From assembly GCF_932526225.1 (NCBI RefSeq), contig NC_064038.1, positions 13,699,070 to 13,763,069 on the forward strand: DNA of 64,000 nt. The letters are read 5' to 3'. This stretch comes from Nematostella vectensis (taxonomy: Eukaryota; Cnidaria; Anthozoa; Actiniaria; Edwardsiidae). The notes under the pieces were generated by a model that made no database searches, was not told where the DNA came from, and was given only the letters and a program-made list of their open reading frames with translations. The position numbers were made by a program, and so were the translations under genes. The first letter of the stretch is position 1, and each line of letters starts with the position of its first letter. Positions 1 through 15,900 of this stretch are shown here, one piece after another.

Positions 1-2259
1 CTCTAGCAGTAATCTAGTAGTGCACACTTGTCTCTAGGAGCAATCTAGTAGTGCACACTTGTCTCTAGGAGTAATCTAGTAGTGCACACATCTCTAGGAG
101 TAATCTAGTAGTGCACACATCTCTAGGAGTAATCTAGTAGTGCACACATGTCTAGGAGTAATCTAGTAGTGCACACATCTCTAGGAGTAATCTAGTAGTG
201 CACACATGTCTAGGAGTAATCTAGTAGTGCACACATCTCTAGGAGTAATCTAGTAGTGCACACATCTCTAGGAGTAATCTAGTAGTGCACACATCTCTAG
301 GAGTAATCAAGCAGTGCACACATGTCTAGCAGTAATCTAGTAGTGCACACATCTCTAGGAGTAATCTAGTAGTGCACACATCTCTAGCAGTAATCTAGTA
401 GTGCACACATCTCTAGGAGTAATCTAGTAGTGCACACATCTCTAGGAGTAATCTAGTAGTGCACACATGTCCTTGAGATATCTAGTAGTGCACACTTGTC
501 TCTAGGAGTAATCTAGTAGTGTACACACATCTCTAGGAGTAATCTAGTAGTGCACACATCTCTAGGAGTAATCTAATAGTGCACACATCTCTAGGAGTAA
601 TCAAGTAGTGCACACATGTCTAGCAGTAATCTAGTAGTGCACACATCTCTAGGAGTAATCTAGTAGTGCACACTTGTCTCTAGGAGTAATCTAGTAGTGT
701 ACACATGTCTCTAGGAGTAATCTAGTAGTGCACACATCTCTAGGAGTAATCTAGTAGTGCACACATCTCTAGGAGTAATCTAGTAGTGCACACTTGTCTC
801 TAGGAGTAATCTAGTAGTGCACACATCTCTAGGAGTAATCTAGTAGTGCACACTTGTCTAGCAGTAATCTAGTAGTGCACACTTGCCTCTAGGAGTAATC
901 TAGTAGTGCACACATGTCTAGGAGTAATCTAGTAGTGCACACATGTCTAGGAGTAATCTAGTAGTGCACACATCTCTAGGAGTAATCTAGTAGTGCACAC
1001 ATCTCTAGGAGTAATCTAGTAGTGCACACTTGTCTCTAGCAGTAATCTAGTAGTGCACACATCTCTAGGAGTAATCTAGTAGTGCACACATCTCTAGGAG
1101 TAATCTAGTAGTGCACACATCTCTAGGAGTAATCTAGTAGTGCACACATCTCTAGGAGTAATCAAGTAGTGCACACATGTCTAGGAGTAATCTAGTAGTG
1201 CACACATCTCTAGGAGTAATCTAGTAGTGCACACATCTCTAGGAGAAATCTAGTAGTGCACACATCTCTAGGAGTAATCTAGTAGTGCACACATCTCTAG
1301 GAGTAATCTAGTAGTGCACACATCTCTAGGAGTAATCAAGTAGTGCACACATGTCTAGGAGTAATCTAGTAGTGCACACATCTCTAGGAGTAATCTAGTA
1401 GTGCACACATCTCTAGGAGAAATCTAGTAGTGCACACATCTCTAGGAGTAATCTAGTAGTGCACACTTGTCTCTAGCAGTAATCTAGTAGTGCACACTTG
1501 TCTCTAGGAGTAATCTAGTAGTGCACACATCTCTAGGAGTAATCTAGTAGTGCACACATCTCTAGGAGTAATCTAGTAGTGCACACATCTCTAGGAGTAA
1601 TCTAGTAGTGCACACATCTCTAGGAGTAATCTAGTAGTGCACACTTCTCTAGGAGTAATCTAGTAGTGCACACTTGTCTCTTGGAGTAATCTAGTAGTGC
1701 ACACTTGTCTCTAGGAGTAATCTAGTAGTGCACACTTGTCTCTAGGAGTAATCTAGTAGTGCACACATCTCTAGGAGTAATCTAGTAGTGCACACATCTC
1801 TAGGAGTAATCTAGTAGTGCACACATCTCTAGGAGTAATCTAGTAGTGCACACATCTCTAGGAGTAATCTAGTAGTGCACACTTCTCTAGGAGTAATCTA
1901 GTAGTGCACACATCTCTAGGAGTAATCTAGTAGTGTACACATCTCTAGGAGTAATCTAGTAGTGCACACATCTCTAGGAGTAATCTAGTAGTGCACACAT
2001 CTCTAGGAGTAATCTAGTGGTGCACACATCTCTAGGAGTAATCTAGTGGTGCACACATCTCTAGGAGTAATCTAGTAGTGCACACATCTCTAGGAGTAAT
2101 CTAGTAGTGCACACATCTCTAGGAGTAATCTAGTAGTGCACACATCTCTAGGAGTAATCTAGTGGTGCACACATCTCTAGGAGTAATCTAGTAGTGCACA
2201 CATCTCTAGGAGTAATCTAGTAGTGCACACATGTCTAGGAGTAATCTAGTAGTGCACAC

Positions 2260-5200
2260 ATCTCTAGGAGTAATCTGGTAGTGCACACATCTCTAGGAGT
2301 AATCTAGTAGTGCACACTTGTCTCTAGGAGTAATCTAGTAGTGCACACATCTCTAGGAGAAATCTAGTAGTGCACACTTGTCTCTAGCAGTAATCTAGTA
2401 GTGCACACATCTCTAGGAGTAATCTAGTAGTGCACACATCTCTAGGAGTAATCTAGTAGTGCACACATCTCTAGGAGTAATCTGGTAGTGCACACATCTC
2501 TAGGAGTAATCTAGTAGTGCACACATGTCTCTAGGAGTAATCTAGTAGTGCACACATGTCTCTAGGAGTAATCTAGTAGTGCACACATCTCTAGGAGTAA
2601 TCTAGTAGTGTACACATGTCTCTAGGAGTAATCTAGTAGTGCACACTTGTCTCTAGCAGTAATCTAGTAGTGCACACATCTCTAGGAGTAATCTAATAGT
2701 GCACACATCTCTAGGAGTAATCTAATAGTGCACACATCTCTAGGAGTAATCTAGTAGTGCACACATCTCTAGGAGTAATCTAGTAGTGCACACTTGTCTC
2801 TAGGAGCAATCTAGTAGTGCACACTTGTCTCTAGGAGCAATCTAGTAGTGCACACTTGTCTCTAGCAGTAATCTAGTAGTGCACACTTGTCTCTAGGAGT
2901 AATCTAGTAGTGCACACTTGTCTCTAGGAGTAATCTAGTAGTGCACACATCTCTAGGAGAAATCTAGTAGTGCACACTTGTCTCTAGCAGTAATCTAGTA
3001 GTGCACACATCTATAGGAGTAATCTAGTAGTGCACACATCTCTAGGAGTAATCTAGTAGTGCACACATCTCTAGGAGTAATCTAGTAGTGCACACATGTC
3101 TCTAGGAGTAATCTAGTAGTGCACACATGTCTCTAGGAGTAATCTAGTAGTGCACACATCTATAGGAGTAATCTAGTAGTGCACACATCTCTAGGAGTAA
3201 TCTAGTAGTGCACACATCTCTAGGAGTAATCTGGTAGTGCACACATCTCTAGGAGTAATCTAGTAGTGCACACATGTCTCTAGGAGTAATCTAGTAGTGC
3301 ACACATGTCTCTAGGAGTAATCTAGTAGTGCACACATCTCTAGGAGTAATCTAGTAGTGTACACATGTCTCTAGGAGTAATCTAGTAGTGCACACTTGTC
3401 TCTAGCAGTAATCTAGTAGTGCACACATCTCTAGGAGTAATCTAATAGTGCACACATCTCTAGGAGTAATCTAATAGTGCACACATCTCTAGGAGTAATC
3501 TAGTAGTGCACACATCTCTAGGAGTAATCTAGTAGTGCACACTTGTCTCTAGGAGCAATCTAGTAGTGCACACTTGTCTCTAGGAGCAATCTAGTAGTGC
3601 ACACTTGTCTCTAGCAGTAATCTAGTAGTGCACACATCTCTAGGAGTAATCTAGTAGTGCACACTTGTCTCTAGGAGCAATCTAGTGGTGCACACTTGTC
3701 TCTAGGAGTAATCTAGTAGTGCACACTTGTCTCTAGGAGCAATCTAGTGGTGCACACTTGTCTCTAGGAGTAATCTAGTAGTGCACACTTGTCTCTAGGA
3801 GTAATCTATTAGTGCACACATCTCTAGGAGTAATCTAGTAGTGCACACTTGTCTCTAGGAGTAATCTAGTAGTGCACACATGTCTCTAGGAGAAATCTAG
3901 TAGTGCACACATCTCTAGGAGTAATCTAGTAGTGCACACATCTCTAGGAGTAATCTAGTAGTGCACACATGTCTCTAGGAGTAATCTAGTAGTGCACACA
4001 TCTCTAGGAGTAATCTAGTAGTGCACACATCTCTAGGAGTAATCTAGTAGTGCACACTTGTCTCTAGGAGTAATCTAGTAGTGCACACTTGTCTCTAGGA
4101 GTAATCTAGTAGTGCACACTTGTCTCTAGGAGTAATCTAGTGGTGCACACTTGTCTCTAGGAGTAATCTAGTAGTGCACACTTGTCTCTAGGAGTAATCT
4201 AGTAGTGCACACATGTCTAGGAGTAATCTAGTAGTGCACACATCTCTAGGAGTAATCTAGTAGTGCACACATCTCTAGGAGTAATCTAGTAGTGCACACA
4301 TCTCTAGGAGTAATCTAGTAGTGCACACTTGTCTCTAGCAGTAATCTAGTAGTGCACACATCTCTAGGAGTAATCTAGTAGTGCACACATCTCTAGGAGT
4401 AATCTAGTAGTGCACACTTGTCTCTAGGAGTAATCTAGTAGTGTACACATCTCTAGGAGTAATCTAGTAGTGCACACATCTCTAGGAGTAATCTAGTGGT
4501 GCACACTTGTCTCTAGGAGTAATCTAGTAGTGTACACATCTCTAGGAGTAATCTAGTAGTGCACACTTGTCTCTAGGAGTAATCTAGTAGTGTACACATC
4601 TCTAGGAGTAATCTAGTAGTGCACACATCTCTAGGAGTAATCTAGTGGTGCACACTTGTCTCTAGGAGTAATCTAGTAGTGCACACATCTCTAGGAGTAA
4701 TCTAGTAGTGCACACATCTCTAGGAGTAATCTAGTAGTGCACACTTGTCTCTAGCAGTAATCTAGTAGTGCACACTTGTCTCTAGCAGTAATCTAGTAGT
4801 GCACACATCTCTAGGAGTAATCTAGTAGTGCACACTTGTCTCTAGGAGTAATCTAGTAGTGTACACATCTCTAGGAGTAATCTAGTAGTGCACACATCTC
4901 TAGGAGTAATCTAGTAGTGCACACATCTCTAGGAGTAATCTAGTAGTGCACACATCTCTAGGAGTAATCTAGTAGTGCACACTTGTCTCTAGCAGTAATC
5001 TAGTAGTGCACACATCTCTAGGAGTAATCTAGTAGTGCACACATCTCTAGGAGTAATCTAGTAGTGCACACTTGTCTCTAGGAGTAATCTAGTAGTGCAC
5101 ACATGTCTCTAGGAGTAATCTATTAGTGCATACATCTCTAGGAGTAATCTAGTAGTGCACACATGTCTAGGAGTAATCTAGTAGTGCACACATGTCTCTA

Positions 5201-8200
5201 GGAGTAATCTAGTAGTGCACACATGTCTAGGAGTAATCTAGTAGTGCACACTTGTCTCTAGGAGTAATCTAGTAGTGTACACATCTCTAGGAGTAATCTA
5301 GTGGTGCACACATCTCTAGGAGTAATCTAGTGGTGCACACTTGTCTCTAGGAGTAATCTAGTAGTGCACACATGTCTAGGAGTAATCTAGTGGTGCACAC
5401 ATCTCTAGGAGTAATCTAGTAGTGCACACATGTCTAGGAGTAATCTAGTAGTGCACACATGTCTAGGAGTAATCTAGTAGTGCACACATGTCTAGGAGTA
5501 ATCTAGTAGTGCACACATCTCTAGGAGTAATCTAGTAGTGCACACATGTCTAGGAGTAATCTAGTAGTGCACACATCTCTAGGAGTAATCTAGTAGTGCA
5601 CACATCTCTAGGAGTAATCTAGTAGTGCACACATCTCTAGGAGTAATCTAGTAGTGCACACATCTCTAGGAGTAATCTAGTAGTGCACACATCTCTAGGA
5701 GTAATCTAGTAGTGCACACATCTCTAGGAGTAATCTGGTAGTGCACACATCTCTAGGAGTAATCTAGTAGTGCACACTTGTCTCTAGGAGTAATCTAGTA
5801 GTGCACACATCTCTAGGAGAAATCTAGTAGTGCACACTTGTCTCTAGCAGTAATCTAGTAGTGCACACATCTCTAGGAGTAATCTAGTAGTGCACACATC
5901 TCTAGGAGTAATCTAGTAGTGCACACATCTCTAGGAGTAATCTGGTAGTGCACACATGTCTCTAGGAGTAATCTAGTAGTGCACACATGTCTCTAGGAGT
6001 AATCTAGTAGTGCACACATCTCTAGGAGTAATCTAGTAGTGCACACATGTCTCTAGGAGTAATCTAGTAGTGCACACATGTCTCTAGGAGTAATCTAGTA
6101 GTGCACACATCTCTAGGAGTAATCTAGTAGTGTACACATGTCTCTAGGAGTAATCTAGTAGTGCACACTTGTCTCTAGCAGTAATCTAGTAGTGCACACA
6201 TCTCTAGGAGTAATCTAATAGTGCACACATCTCTAGGAGTAATCTAATAGTGCACACATCTCTAGGAGTAATCTAGTAGTGCACACATCTCTAGGAGTAA
6301 TCTAGTAGTGCACACTTGTCTCTAGGAGCAATCTAGTAGTGCACACTTGTCTCTAGGAGCAATCTAGTAGTGCACACTTGTCTCTAGCAGTAATCTAGTA
6401 GTGCACACATCTCTAGGAGTAATCTAGTAGTGCACACTTGTCTCTAGGAGCAATCTAGTGGTGCACACTTGTCTCTAGGAGTAATCTAGTAGTGCACACT
6501 TGTCTCTAGGAGCAATCTAGTGGTGCACACTTGTCTCTAGGAGTAATCTAGTAGTGCACACTTGTCTCTAGGAGTAATCTAATAGTGCACACATCTCTAG
6601 GAGTAATCTAGTAGTGCACACTTGTCTCTAGGAGTAATCTAGTAGTGCACACATGTCTCTAGGAGAAATCTAGTAGTGCACACATCTCTAGGAGTAATCT
6701 AGTAGTGCACACATCTCTAGGAGTAATCTAGTAGTGCACACATGTCTCTAGGAGTAATCTAGTAGTGCACACATCTCTAGGAGTAATCTAGTAGTGCACA
6801 CATCTCTAGGAGTAATCTAGTAGTGCACACTTGTCTCTAGGAGTAATCTAGTAGTGCACACTTGTCTCTAGGAGTAATCTAGTAGTGCACACTTGTCTCT
6901 AGGAGTAATCTAGTGGTGCACACTTGTCTCTAGGAGTAATCTAGTAGTGCACACTTGTCTCTAGGAGTAATCTAGTAGTGCACACATGTCTAGGAGTAAT
7001 CTAGTAGTGCACACATCTCTAGGAGTAATCTAGTAGTGCACACATCTCTAGGAGTAATCTAGTAGTGCACACATCTCTAGGAGTAATCTAGTAGTGCACA
7101 CTTGTCTCTAGCAGTAATCTAGTAGTGCACACATCTCTAGGAGTAATCTAGTAGTGCACACATCTCTAGGAGTAATCTAGTAGTGCACACTTGTCTCTAG
7201 GAGTAATCTAGTAGTGTACACATCTCTAGGAGTAATCTAGTAGTGCACACATCTCTAGGAGTAATCTAGTGGTGCACACTTGTCTCTAGGAGTAATCTAG
7301 TAGTGTACACATCTCTAGGAGTAATCTAGTAGTGCACACTTGTCTCTAGGAGTAATCTAGTAGTGTACACATCTCTAGGAGTAATCTAGTAGTGCACACA
7401 TCTCTAGGAGTAATCTAGTGGTGCACACTTGTCTCTAGGAGTAATCTAGTAGTGCACACATCTCTAGGAGTAATCTAGTAGTGCACACATCTCTAGGAGT
7501 AATCTAGTAGTGCACACATGTCTAGGAGTAATCTAGTAGTGCACACATGTCTAGGAGTAATCTAGTAGTGCACACATCTCTAGGAGTAATCTAGTAGTGC
7601 ACACATGTCTAGGAGTAATCTAGTAGTGCACACATGTCTAGGAGTAATCTAGTAGTGCACACATCTCTAGGAGTAATCTAGTAGTGCACACATCTCTAGG
7701 AGTAATCTAGTAGTGCACACATCTCTAGGAGTAATCTAGTAGTGCACACTTGTCTCTAGCAGTAATCTAGTAGTGCACACATCTCTAGGAGTAATCTAGT
7801 AGTGCACACATCTCTAGGAGTAATCTAGTAGTGCACACTTGTCTCTAGGAGTAATCTAGTAGTGTACACATCTCTAGGAGTAATCTAGTAGTGCACACAT
7901 CTCTAGGAGTAATCTAGTAGTGCACACATCTCTAGGAGTAATCTAGTAGTGCACACATCTCTAGGAGTAATCTAGTAGTGCACACTTGTCTCTAGCAGTA
8001 ATCTAGTAGTGCACACATCTCTAGGAGTAATCTAGTAGTGCACACATCTCTAGGAGTAATCTAGTAGTGCACACTTGTCTCTAGGAGTAATCTAGTAGTG
8101 CACACATGTCTCTAGGAGTAATCTATTAGTGCATACATCTCTAGGAGTAATCTAGTAGTGCACACATGTCTAGGAGTAATCTAGTAGTGCACACATGTCT

Positions 8201-8350
8201 CTAGGAGTAATCTAGTAGTGCACACATGTCTAGGAGTAATCTAGTAGTGCACACTTGTCTCTAGGAGTAATCTAGTAGTGTACACATCTCTAGGAGTAAT
8301 CTAGTGGTGCACACATCTCTAGGAGTAATCTAGTGGTGCACACTTGTCTC
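2260..8350. repeat. Higher-order duplication in the satellite, about 2.8-3.0 kb period
   Basis: Rare variants recur in the same order at a fixed distance. The run of AGCAGTAAT followed by GAGCAATCTAGTGG units near 3601 returns near 6374 (offset 2773). The unit with TATTAGTGCATACATC at 5121 returns at 8124 (offset 3003). The change of offset means that several units were gained or lost between the copies. I infer block duplication, for example by unequal exchange, after the basic array existed. Confidence 0.75.
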
Positions 8351-9999
8351 TAGGAGTAATCTAGTAGTGTACACATCTCTAGGAGTAATCTAGTAGTGCA
8401 CACATCTCTAGGAGTAATCTAGTAGTGCACACATCTCTAGGAGTAATCTAGTAGTGCACACTTGTCTCTAGGAGTAATCTAGTAGTGTACACATCTCTAG
8501 GAGTAATCTAGTGGTGCACACTTGTCTCTAGGAGTAATCTAGTAGTGTACACATCTCTAGGAGTAATCTAGTGGTGCACACTTGTCTCTAGGAGTAATCT
8601 AGTAGTGTACACATCTCTAGGAGTAATCTAGTGGTGCACACTTGTCTCTAGGAGTAATCTAGTAGTGTACACATCTCTAGGAGTAATCTAGTGGTGCACA
8701 CTTGTCTCTAGGAGTAATCTAGTAGTGTACACATCTCTAGGAGTAATCTAGTAGTGCACACATCTCTAGGAGTAATCTAGTAGTGCACACATCTCTAGGA
8801 GTAATCTAGTGGTGCACACTTGTCTCTAGGAGTAATCTAGTAGTGCACACATCTCTAGGAGGAATCTAGTGGTGCACACATCTCTAGGAGTAATCTAGTA
8901 GTGCACACATCTCTAGGAGTAATCTAGTAGTGCACACTTGTCTCTAGGAGTAATCTAGTGGTGCACACTTGTCTCTAGGAGTAATCTAGTGGTGCACACT
9001 TGTCTCTAGGAGTAATCTAGTGGTGCACACATCTCTAGGAGTAATCTAGTGGTGCACACATCTCTAGGAGTAATCTAGTGGTGCACACTTGTCTCTAGGA
9101 GTAATCTAGTAGTGCACACATCTCTAGGAGTAATCTAGTAGTGCACACTTGTCTCTAGGAGTAATCTAGTGGTGCACACTTGTCTCTAGGAGTAATCTAG
9201 TGGTGCACACTTGTCTCTAGGAGTAATCTAGTGGTGCACACTTGTCTCTAGGAGTAATCTAGTGGTGCACACTTGTCTCTAGGAGTAATCTAGTGGTGCA
9301 CACTTGTCTCTAGGAGTAATCTAGTAGTGCACACATGTCTAGGAGTAATCTAGTGGTGCACACATCTCTAGGAGTAATCTAGTAGTGCACACATGTCTAG
9401 GAGTAATCTAGTAGTGCACACATCTCTAGGAGTAATCTAGTAGTGCACACTTGTCTCTAGGAGTAATCTAGTAGTGCACACATGTCTAGGAGTAATCTAG
9501 TGGTGCACACATGTCTAGGAGTAATCTAGTAGTGCACACATGTCTAGGAGTAATCTAGTAGTGCACACATGTCTAGGAGTAATCTAGTGGTGCACACATG
9601 TCTAGGAGTAATCTAGTGGTGCACACATGTCTAGGAGTAATCTAGTGGTGCACACATGTCTAGGAGTAATCTAGTGGTGCACACATGTCTAGGAGTAATC
9701 TAGTAGTGCACACTTGTCTCTAGGAGTAATCTAGTAGTGTACACATCTCTAGGAGTAATCTAGTGGTGCACACATCTCTAGGAGTAATCTAGTAGTGCAC
9801 ACATCTCTAGGAGTAATCTAGTAGTGCACACATCTCTAAGAGTAATCTAGTAGTGCACACATCTCTAGGAGTAATCTAGTAGTGCACACATCTCTAGGAG
9901 TAATCTAGTAGTGCACACATGTCTCTAGGAGTAATCTAGTGGTGCACACTTGTCTCTAGGAGTAATCTAGTGGTGCACACTTGTCTCTAGGAGTAATCT

Positions 10000-12900
10000 A
10001 GTGGTGCACACTTGTCTCTAGGAGTAATCTAGTGGTGCACACTTGTCTCTAGGAGTAATCTAGTGGTGCACACTTGTCTCTAGGAGTAATCTAGTAGTGC
10101 ACACATGTCTAGGAGTAATCTAGTGGTGCACACATCTCTAGGAGTAATCTAGTAGTGCACACATGTCTAGGAGTAATCTAGTAGTGCACACATCTCTAGG
10201 AGTAATCTAGTAGTGCACACTTGTCTCTAGGAGTAATCTAGTAGTGCACACATGTCTAGGAGTAATCTAGTGGTGCACACATGTCTAGGAGTAATCTAGT
10301 AGTGCACACTTGTCTCTAGGAGTAATCTAGTGGTGCACACATCTCTAGGAGTAATCTAGTAGTGCACACATCTCTAGGAGTAATCTAGTAGTGCACACAT
10401 CTCTAGGAGTAATCTAGTGGTGCACACATGTCTAGGAGTAATCTAGTGGTGCACACACATCTCTAGGAGTAATCTAGTAGTGCACACTTATCTCTAGGAG
10501 TAATCTAGTAGTGCACACATGTCTCTAGGAGTAATCTAGTAGTGCACACATGTCTCTAGGAGTAATCTAGTAGTGCACACATCTCTAGGAGTAATCTAGT
10601 GGTGCACACATGTCTCTAGGAGTAATCTAGTAGTGCACACATCTCTAGGAGTAATCTAGTAGTGCACACATCTCTAGGAGTAATCTAGTGGTGCACACAT
10701 GTCTCTAGGAGTAATCTAGTGGTGCACACTTGTCTCTAGGAGTAATCTAGTTGCGCGCACTTGTCTCTAGGAGTAATCTAGTAGTGCACACATCTCTAGG
10801 AGTAATCTAGTAGTGCACACTTGTCTCTAGGAGTAATCTAATGGTGCACACTTGTCTCTAGGAGTAATCTAGTAGTGCACACATCTCTAGGAGTAATCTA
10901 GTAGTGCACACATCTCTAGGAGTAATCTAGTAGTGCACACATCTTTAAGACTAATCTAGTAGTGTACACATGTCTCTAGGAGTAATCTAGTAGTGCACAC
11001 TTGTCTCTAGGAGGAATCTAGTAGTGCACACTTATCTCTAGGAGTAATCTAGTAGTGCACACATGTCTAGGAGTAATCTAGTGGTGCACACTTGTCTAGG
11101 AGTAATCTAGTAGTGCACTTATCTCTAGGAGTAATCTAGTAGTGCACACTTATCTCTAGGAGTAATCTAGTAGTGCACACATGTCTAGGAGTAATCTAGT
11201 AGTGCACTTGTCTCTAGGAGTAATCTAGTGGTGCACACATCTCTAGGAGTAATCTAGTGGTGCACACTTGTCTAGGAGTAATCTAGTAGTGCACTTATCT
11301 CTAGGAGTAATCTAGTAGTGCACACTTATCTCTAGGAGTAATCTAGTAGTGCACACATCTCTAGGAGTAATCTAGTAGTGCACACATGTCTCTAGGAGTA
11401 ATCTAGTAGTGCACACATCTCTAGGAGTAATCTAGTAGTGCACACATCTCTATGAGTAATCTAGTATTGCACACATCTCTAGGAGTAATCTAGTAGTGCA
11501 CACATCTCTAGGAGTAATCTAGTATTGCACACTTGTCTCTAGGAGTAATCTAGTATTGCACACTTGTCTCTAGGAGTAATCTAGTAGTGCACACTTATCT
11601 CTAGGAGTAATCTAGTAGTGCACACATGTCTAGGAGTAATCTAGTAGTGCACTTATCTCTAGGAGTAATCTAGTGGTGCACACTTGTCTCTAGGAGTAAT
11701 CTAGTAGTGCACACATCTCTAGGAGTAATCTAGTATTGCACACATCTCTAGGAGTAATCTAGTAGTGCACACATCTCTAGGAGTAATCTAGTAGTGCACA
11801 CTTGTCTCTAGGAGTAATCTAGTAGTGTACACATCTCTAGGAGTAATCTAGTGGTGCACACTTGTCTCTAGGAGTAATCTAGTAGTGTACACATCTCTAG
11901 GAGTAATCTAGTGGTGCACACTTGTCTCTAGGAGTAATCTAGTAGTGTACACATCTCTAGGAGTAATCTAGTGGTGCACACTTGTCTCTTGGAGTAATCT
12001 AGTAGTGTACACATCTCTAGGAGTAATCTAGTGGTGCACACTTGTCTCTAGGAGTAATCTAGTAGTGTACACATCTCTAGGAGTAATCTAGTAGTGCACA
12101 CATCTCTAGGAGTAATCTAGTAGTGCACACATCTCTAGGAGTAATCTAGTGGTGCACACTTGTCTCTAGGAGTAATCTAGTAGTGCACACATCTCTAGGA
12201 GGAATCTAGTGGTGCACACATCTCTAGGAGTAATCTAGTAGTGCACACATCTCTAGGAGTAATCTAGTAGTGCACACTTGTCTCTAGGAGTAATCTAGTG
12301 GTGCACACTTGTCTCTAGGAGTAATCTAGTGGTGCACACTTGTCTCTAGGAGTAATCTAGTGGTGCACACTTGTCTCTAGGAGTAATCTAGTGGTGCACA
12401 CTTGTCTCTAGGAGTAATCTAGTGGTGCACACTTGTCTCTAGGAGTAATCTAGTAGTGCACACATGTCTAGGAGTAATCTAGTGGTGCACACATCTCTAG
12501 GAGTAATCTAGTAGTGCACACATGTCTAGGAGTAATCTAGTAGTGCACACATCTCTAGGAGTAATCTAGTAGTGCACACTTGTCTCTAGGAGTAATCTAG
12601 TAGTGCACACATGTCTAGGAGTAATCTAGTGGTGCACACATGTCTAGGAGTAATCTAGTAGTGCACACATGTCTAGGAGTAATCTAGTAGTGCACACATG
12701 TCTAGGAGTAATCTAGTGGTGCACACATGTCTAGGAGTAATCTAGTGGTGCACACATGTCTAGGAGTAATCTAGTGGTGCACACATGTCTAGGAGTAATC
12801 TAGTGGTGCACACATGTCTAGGAGTAATCTAGTAGTGCACACTTGTCTCTAGGAGTAATCTAGTAGTGTACACATCTCTAGGAGTAATCTAGTGGTGCAC

Positions 12901-15900
12901 ACATCTCTAGGAGTAATCTAGTGGTGCACACTTGTCTCTAGGAGTAATCTAGTGGTGCACACTTGTCTCTAGGAGTAATCTAGTGGTGCACACTTGTCTC
13001 TAGGAGTAATCTAGTGGTGCACACTTGTCTCTAGGAGTAATCTAGTGGTGCACACTTGTCTCTACGAGTAATCTAGTAGTGCACACATGTCTAGGAGTAA
13101 TCTAGTGGTGCACACATCTCTAGGAGTAATCTAGTAGTGCACACATGTCTAGGAGTAATCTAGTAGTGCACACATCTCTAGGAGTAATCTAGTAGTGCAC
13201 ACTTGTCTCTAGGAGTAATCTAGTAGTGCACACATGTCTAGGAGTAATCTAGTGGTGCACACATGTCTAGGAGTAATCTAGTAGTGCACATTTGTCTCTA
13301 GGAGTAATCTAGTGGTGCACACATCTCTAGGAGTAATCTAGTAGTGCACACATCTCTAGGAGTAATCTAGTAGTGCACACATCTCTAGGAGTAATCTAGT
13401 GGTGCACACATGTCTAGGAGTAATCTAGTGGTGCACACACATCTCTAGGAGTAATCTAGTAGTGCACACTTATCTCTAGGAGTAATCTAGTAGTGCACAC
13501 ATGTCTCTAGGAGTAATCTAGTAGTGCACACATGTCTCTAGGAGTAATCTAGTAGTGCACACATCTCTAGGAGTAATCTAGTGGTGCACACATGTCTCTA
13601 GGAGTAATCTAGTAGTGCACACATCTCTAGGAATAATCTAGTAGTGCACACATCTCTAGGAGTAATCTAGTGGTGCACACATGTCTCTAGGAGTAATCTA
13701 GTGGTGCACACTTGTCTCTAGGAGTAATCTAGTTGCGCGCACTTGTCTCTAGGAGTAATCTAGTAGTGCACACATCTCTAGGAGTAATCTAGTAGTGCAC
13801 ACTTGTCTCTAGGAGTAATCTAATGGTGCACACTTGTCTCTAGGAGTAATCTAGTAGTGCACACATCTCTAGGAGTAATCTAGTAGTGCACACATCTCTA
13901 GGAGTAATCTAGTAGTGCACACATCTTTAAGACTAATCTAGTAGTGTACACATGTCTCTAGGAGTAATCTAGTAGTGCACACTTGTCTCTAGGAGGAATC
14001 TAGTAGTGCACACTTATCTCTAGGAGTAATCTAGTAGTGCACACATGTCTAGGAGTAATCTAGTGGTGCACACTTGTCTAGGAGTAATCTAGTAGTGCAC
14101 TTATCTCTAGGAGTAATCTAGTAGTGCACACTTATCTCTAGGAGTAATCTAGTAGTGCACACATGTCTAGGAGTAATCTAGTAGTGCACTTGTCTCTAGG
14201 AGTAATCTAGTGGTGCACACATCTCTAGGAGTAATCTAGTGGTGCACACTTGTCTAGGAGTAATCTAGTAGTGCACTTATCTCTAGGAGTAATCTAGTAG
14301 TGCACACTTATCTCTAGGAGTAATCTAGTAGTGCACACATCTCTAGGAGTAATCTAGTAGTGCACACATGTCTCTAGGAGTAATCTAGTAGTGCACACAT
14401 CTCTAGGAGTAATCTAGTAGTGCACACATGTCTAGGAGTAATCTAGTAGTGCACACATCTCTAGGAGTAATCTAGTAGTGCACACTTGTCTCTAGGAGTA
14501 ATCTAGTGGTGCACACTTGTCTCTAGGAGTAATCTAGTGGTGCACACTTGTCTCTAGGAGTAATCTAGTGGTGCACACTTGTCTCTAGGAGTAATCTAGT
14601 AGTGCACACATGTCTAGGAGTAATCTAGTGGTGCACACATCTCTAGGAGTAATCTAGTAGTGCACACATGTCTAGGAGTAATCTAGTAGTGCACACATCT
14701 CTAGGAGTAATCTAGTAGTGCACACTTGTCTCTAGGAGTAATCTAGTAGTGCACACATGTCTAGGAGTAATCTAGTGGTGCACACATGTCTAGGAGTAAT
14801 CTAGTAGTGCACACATGTCTAGGAGTAATCTAGTAGTGCACACATGTCTAGGAGTAATCTAGTGGTGCACACATGTCTAGGAGTAATCTAGTGGTGCACA
14901 CATGTCTAGGAGTAATCTAGTGGTGCACACATGTCTAGGAGTAATCTAGTGGTGCACACATGTCTAGGAGTAATCTAGTAGTGCACACTTGTCTCTAGGA
15001 GTAATCTAGTAGTGTACACATCTCTAGGAGTAATCTAGTGGTGCACACATCTCTAGGAGTAATCTAGTGGTGCACACTTGTCTCTAGGAGTAATCTAGTG
15101 GTGCACACTTGTCTCTAGGAGTAATCTAGTGGTGCACACTTGTCTCTAGGAGTAATCTAGTGGTGCACACTTGTCTCTAGGAGTAATCTAGTGGTGCACA
15201 CTTGTCTCTACGAGTAATCTAGTAGTGCACACATGTCTAGGAGTAATCTAGTGGTGCACACATCTCTAGGAGTAATCTAGTAGTGCACACATGTCTAGGA
15301 GTAATCTAGTAGTGCACACATCTCTAGGAGTAATCTAGTAGTGCACACTTGTCTCTAGGAGTAATCTAGTAGTGCACACATGTCTAGGAGTAATCTAGTG
15401 GTGCACACATGTCTAGGAGTAATCTAGTAGTGCACATTTGTCTCTAGGAGTAATCTAGTGGTGCACACATCTCTAGGAGTAATCTAGTAGTGCACACATC
15501 TCTAGGAGTAATCTAGTAGTGCACACATCTCTAGGAGTAATCTAGTGGTGCACACATGTCTAGGAGTAATCTAGTGGTGCACACACATCTCTAGGAGTAA
15601 TCTAGTAGTGCACACTTATCTCTAGGAGTAATCTAGTAGTGCACACATGTCTCTAGGAGTAATCTAGTAGTGCACACATGTCTCTAGGAGTAATCTAGTA
15701 GTGCACACATCTCTAGGAGTAATCTAGTGGTGCACACATGTCTCTAGGAGTAATCTAGTAGTGCACACATCTCTAGGAATAATCTAGTAGTGCACACATC
15801 TCTAGGAGTAATCTAGTGGTGCACACATGTCTCTAGGAGTAATCTAGTGGTGCACACTTGTCTCTAGGAGTAATCTAGTTGCGCGCACTTGTCTCTAGGA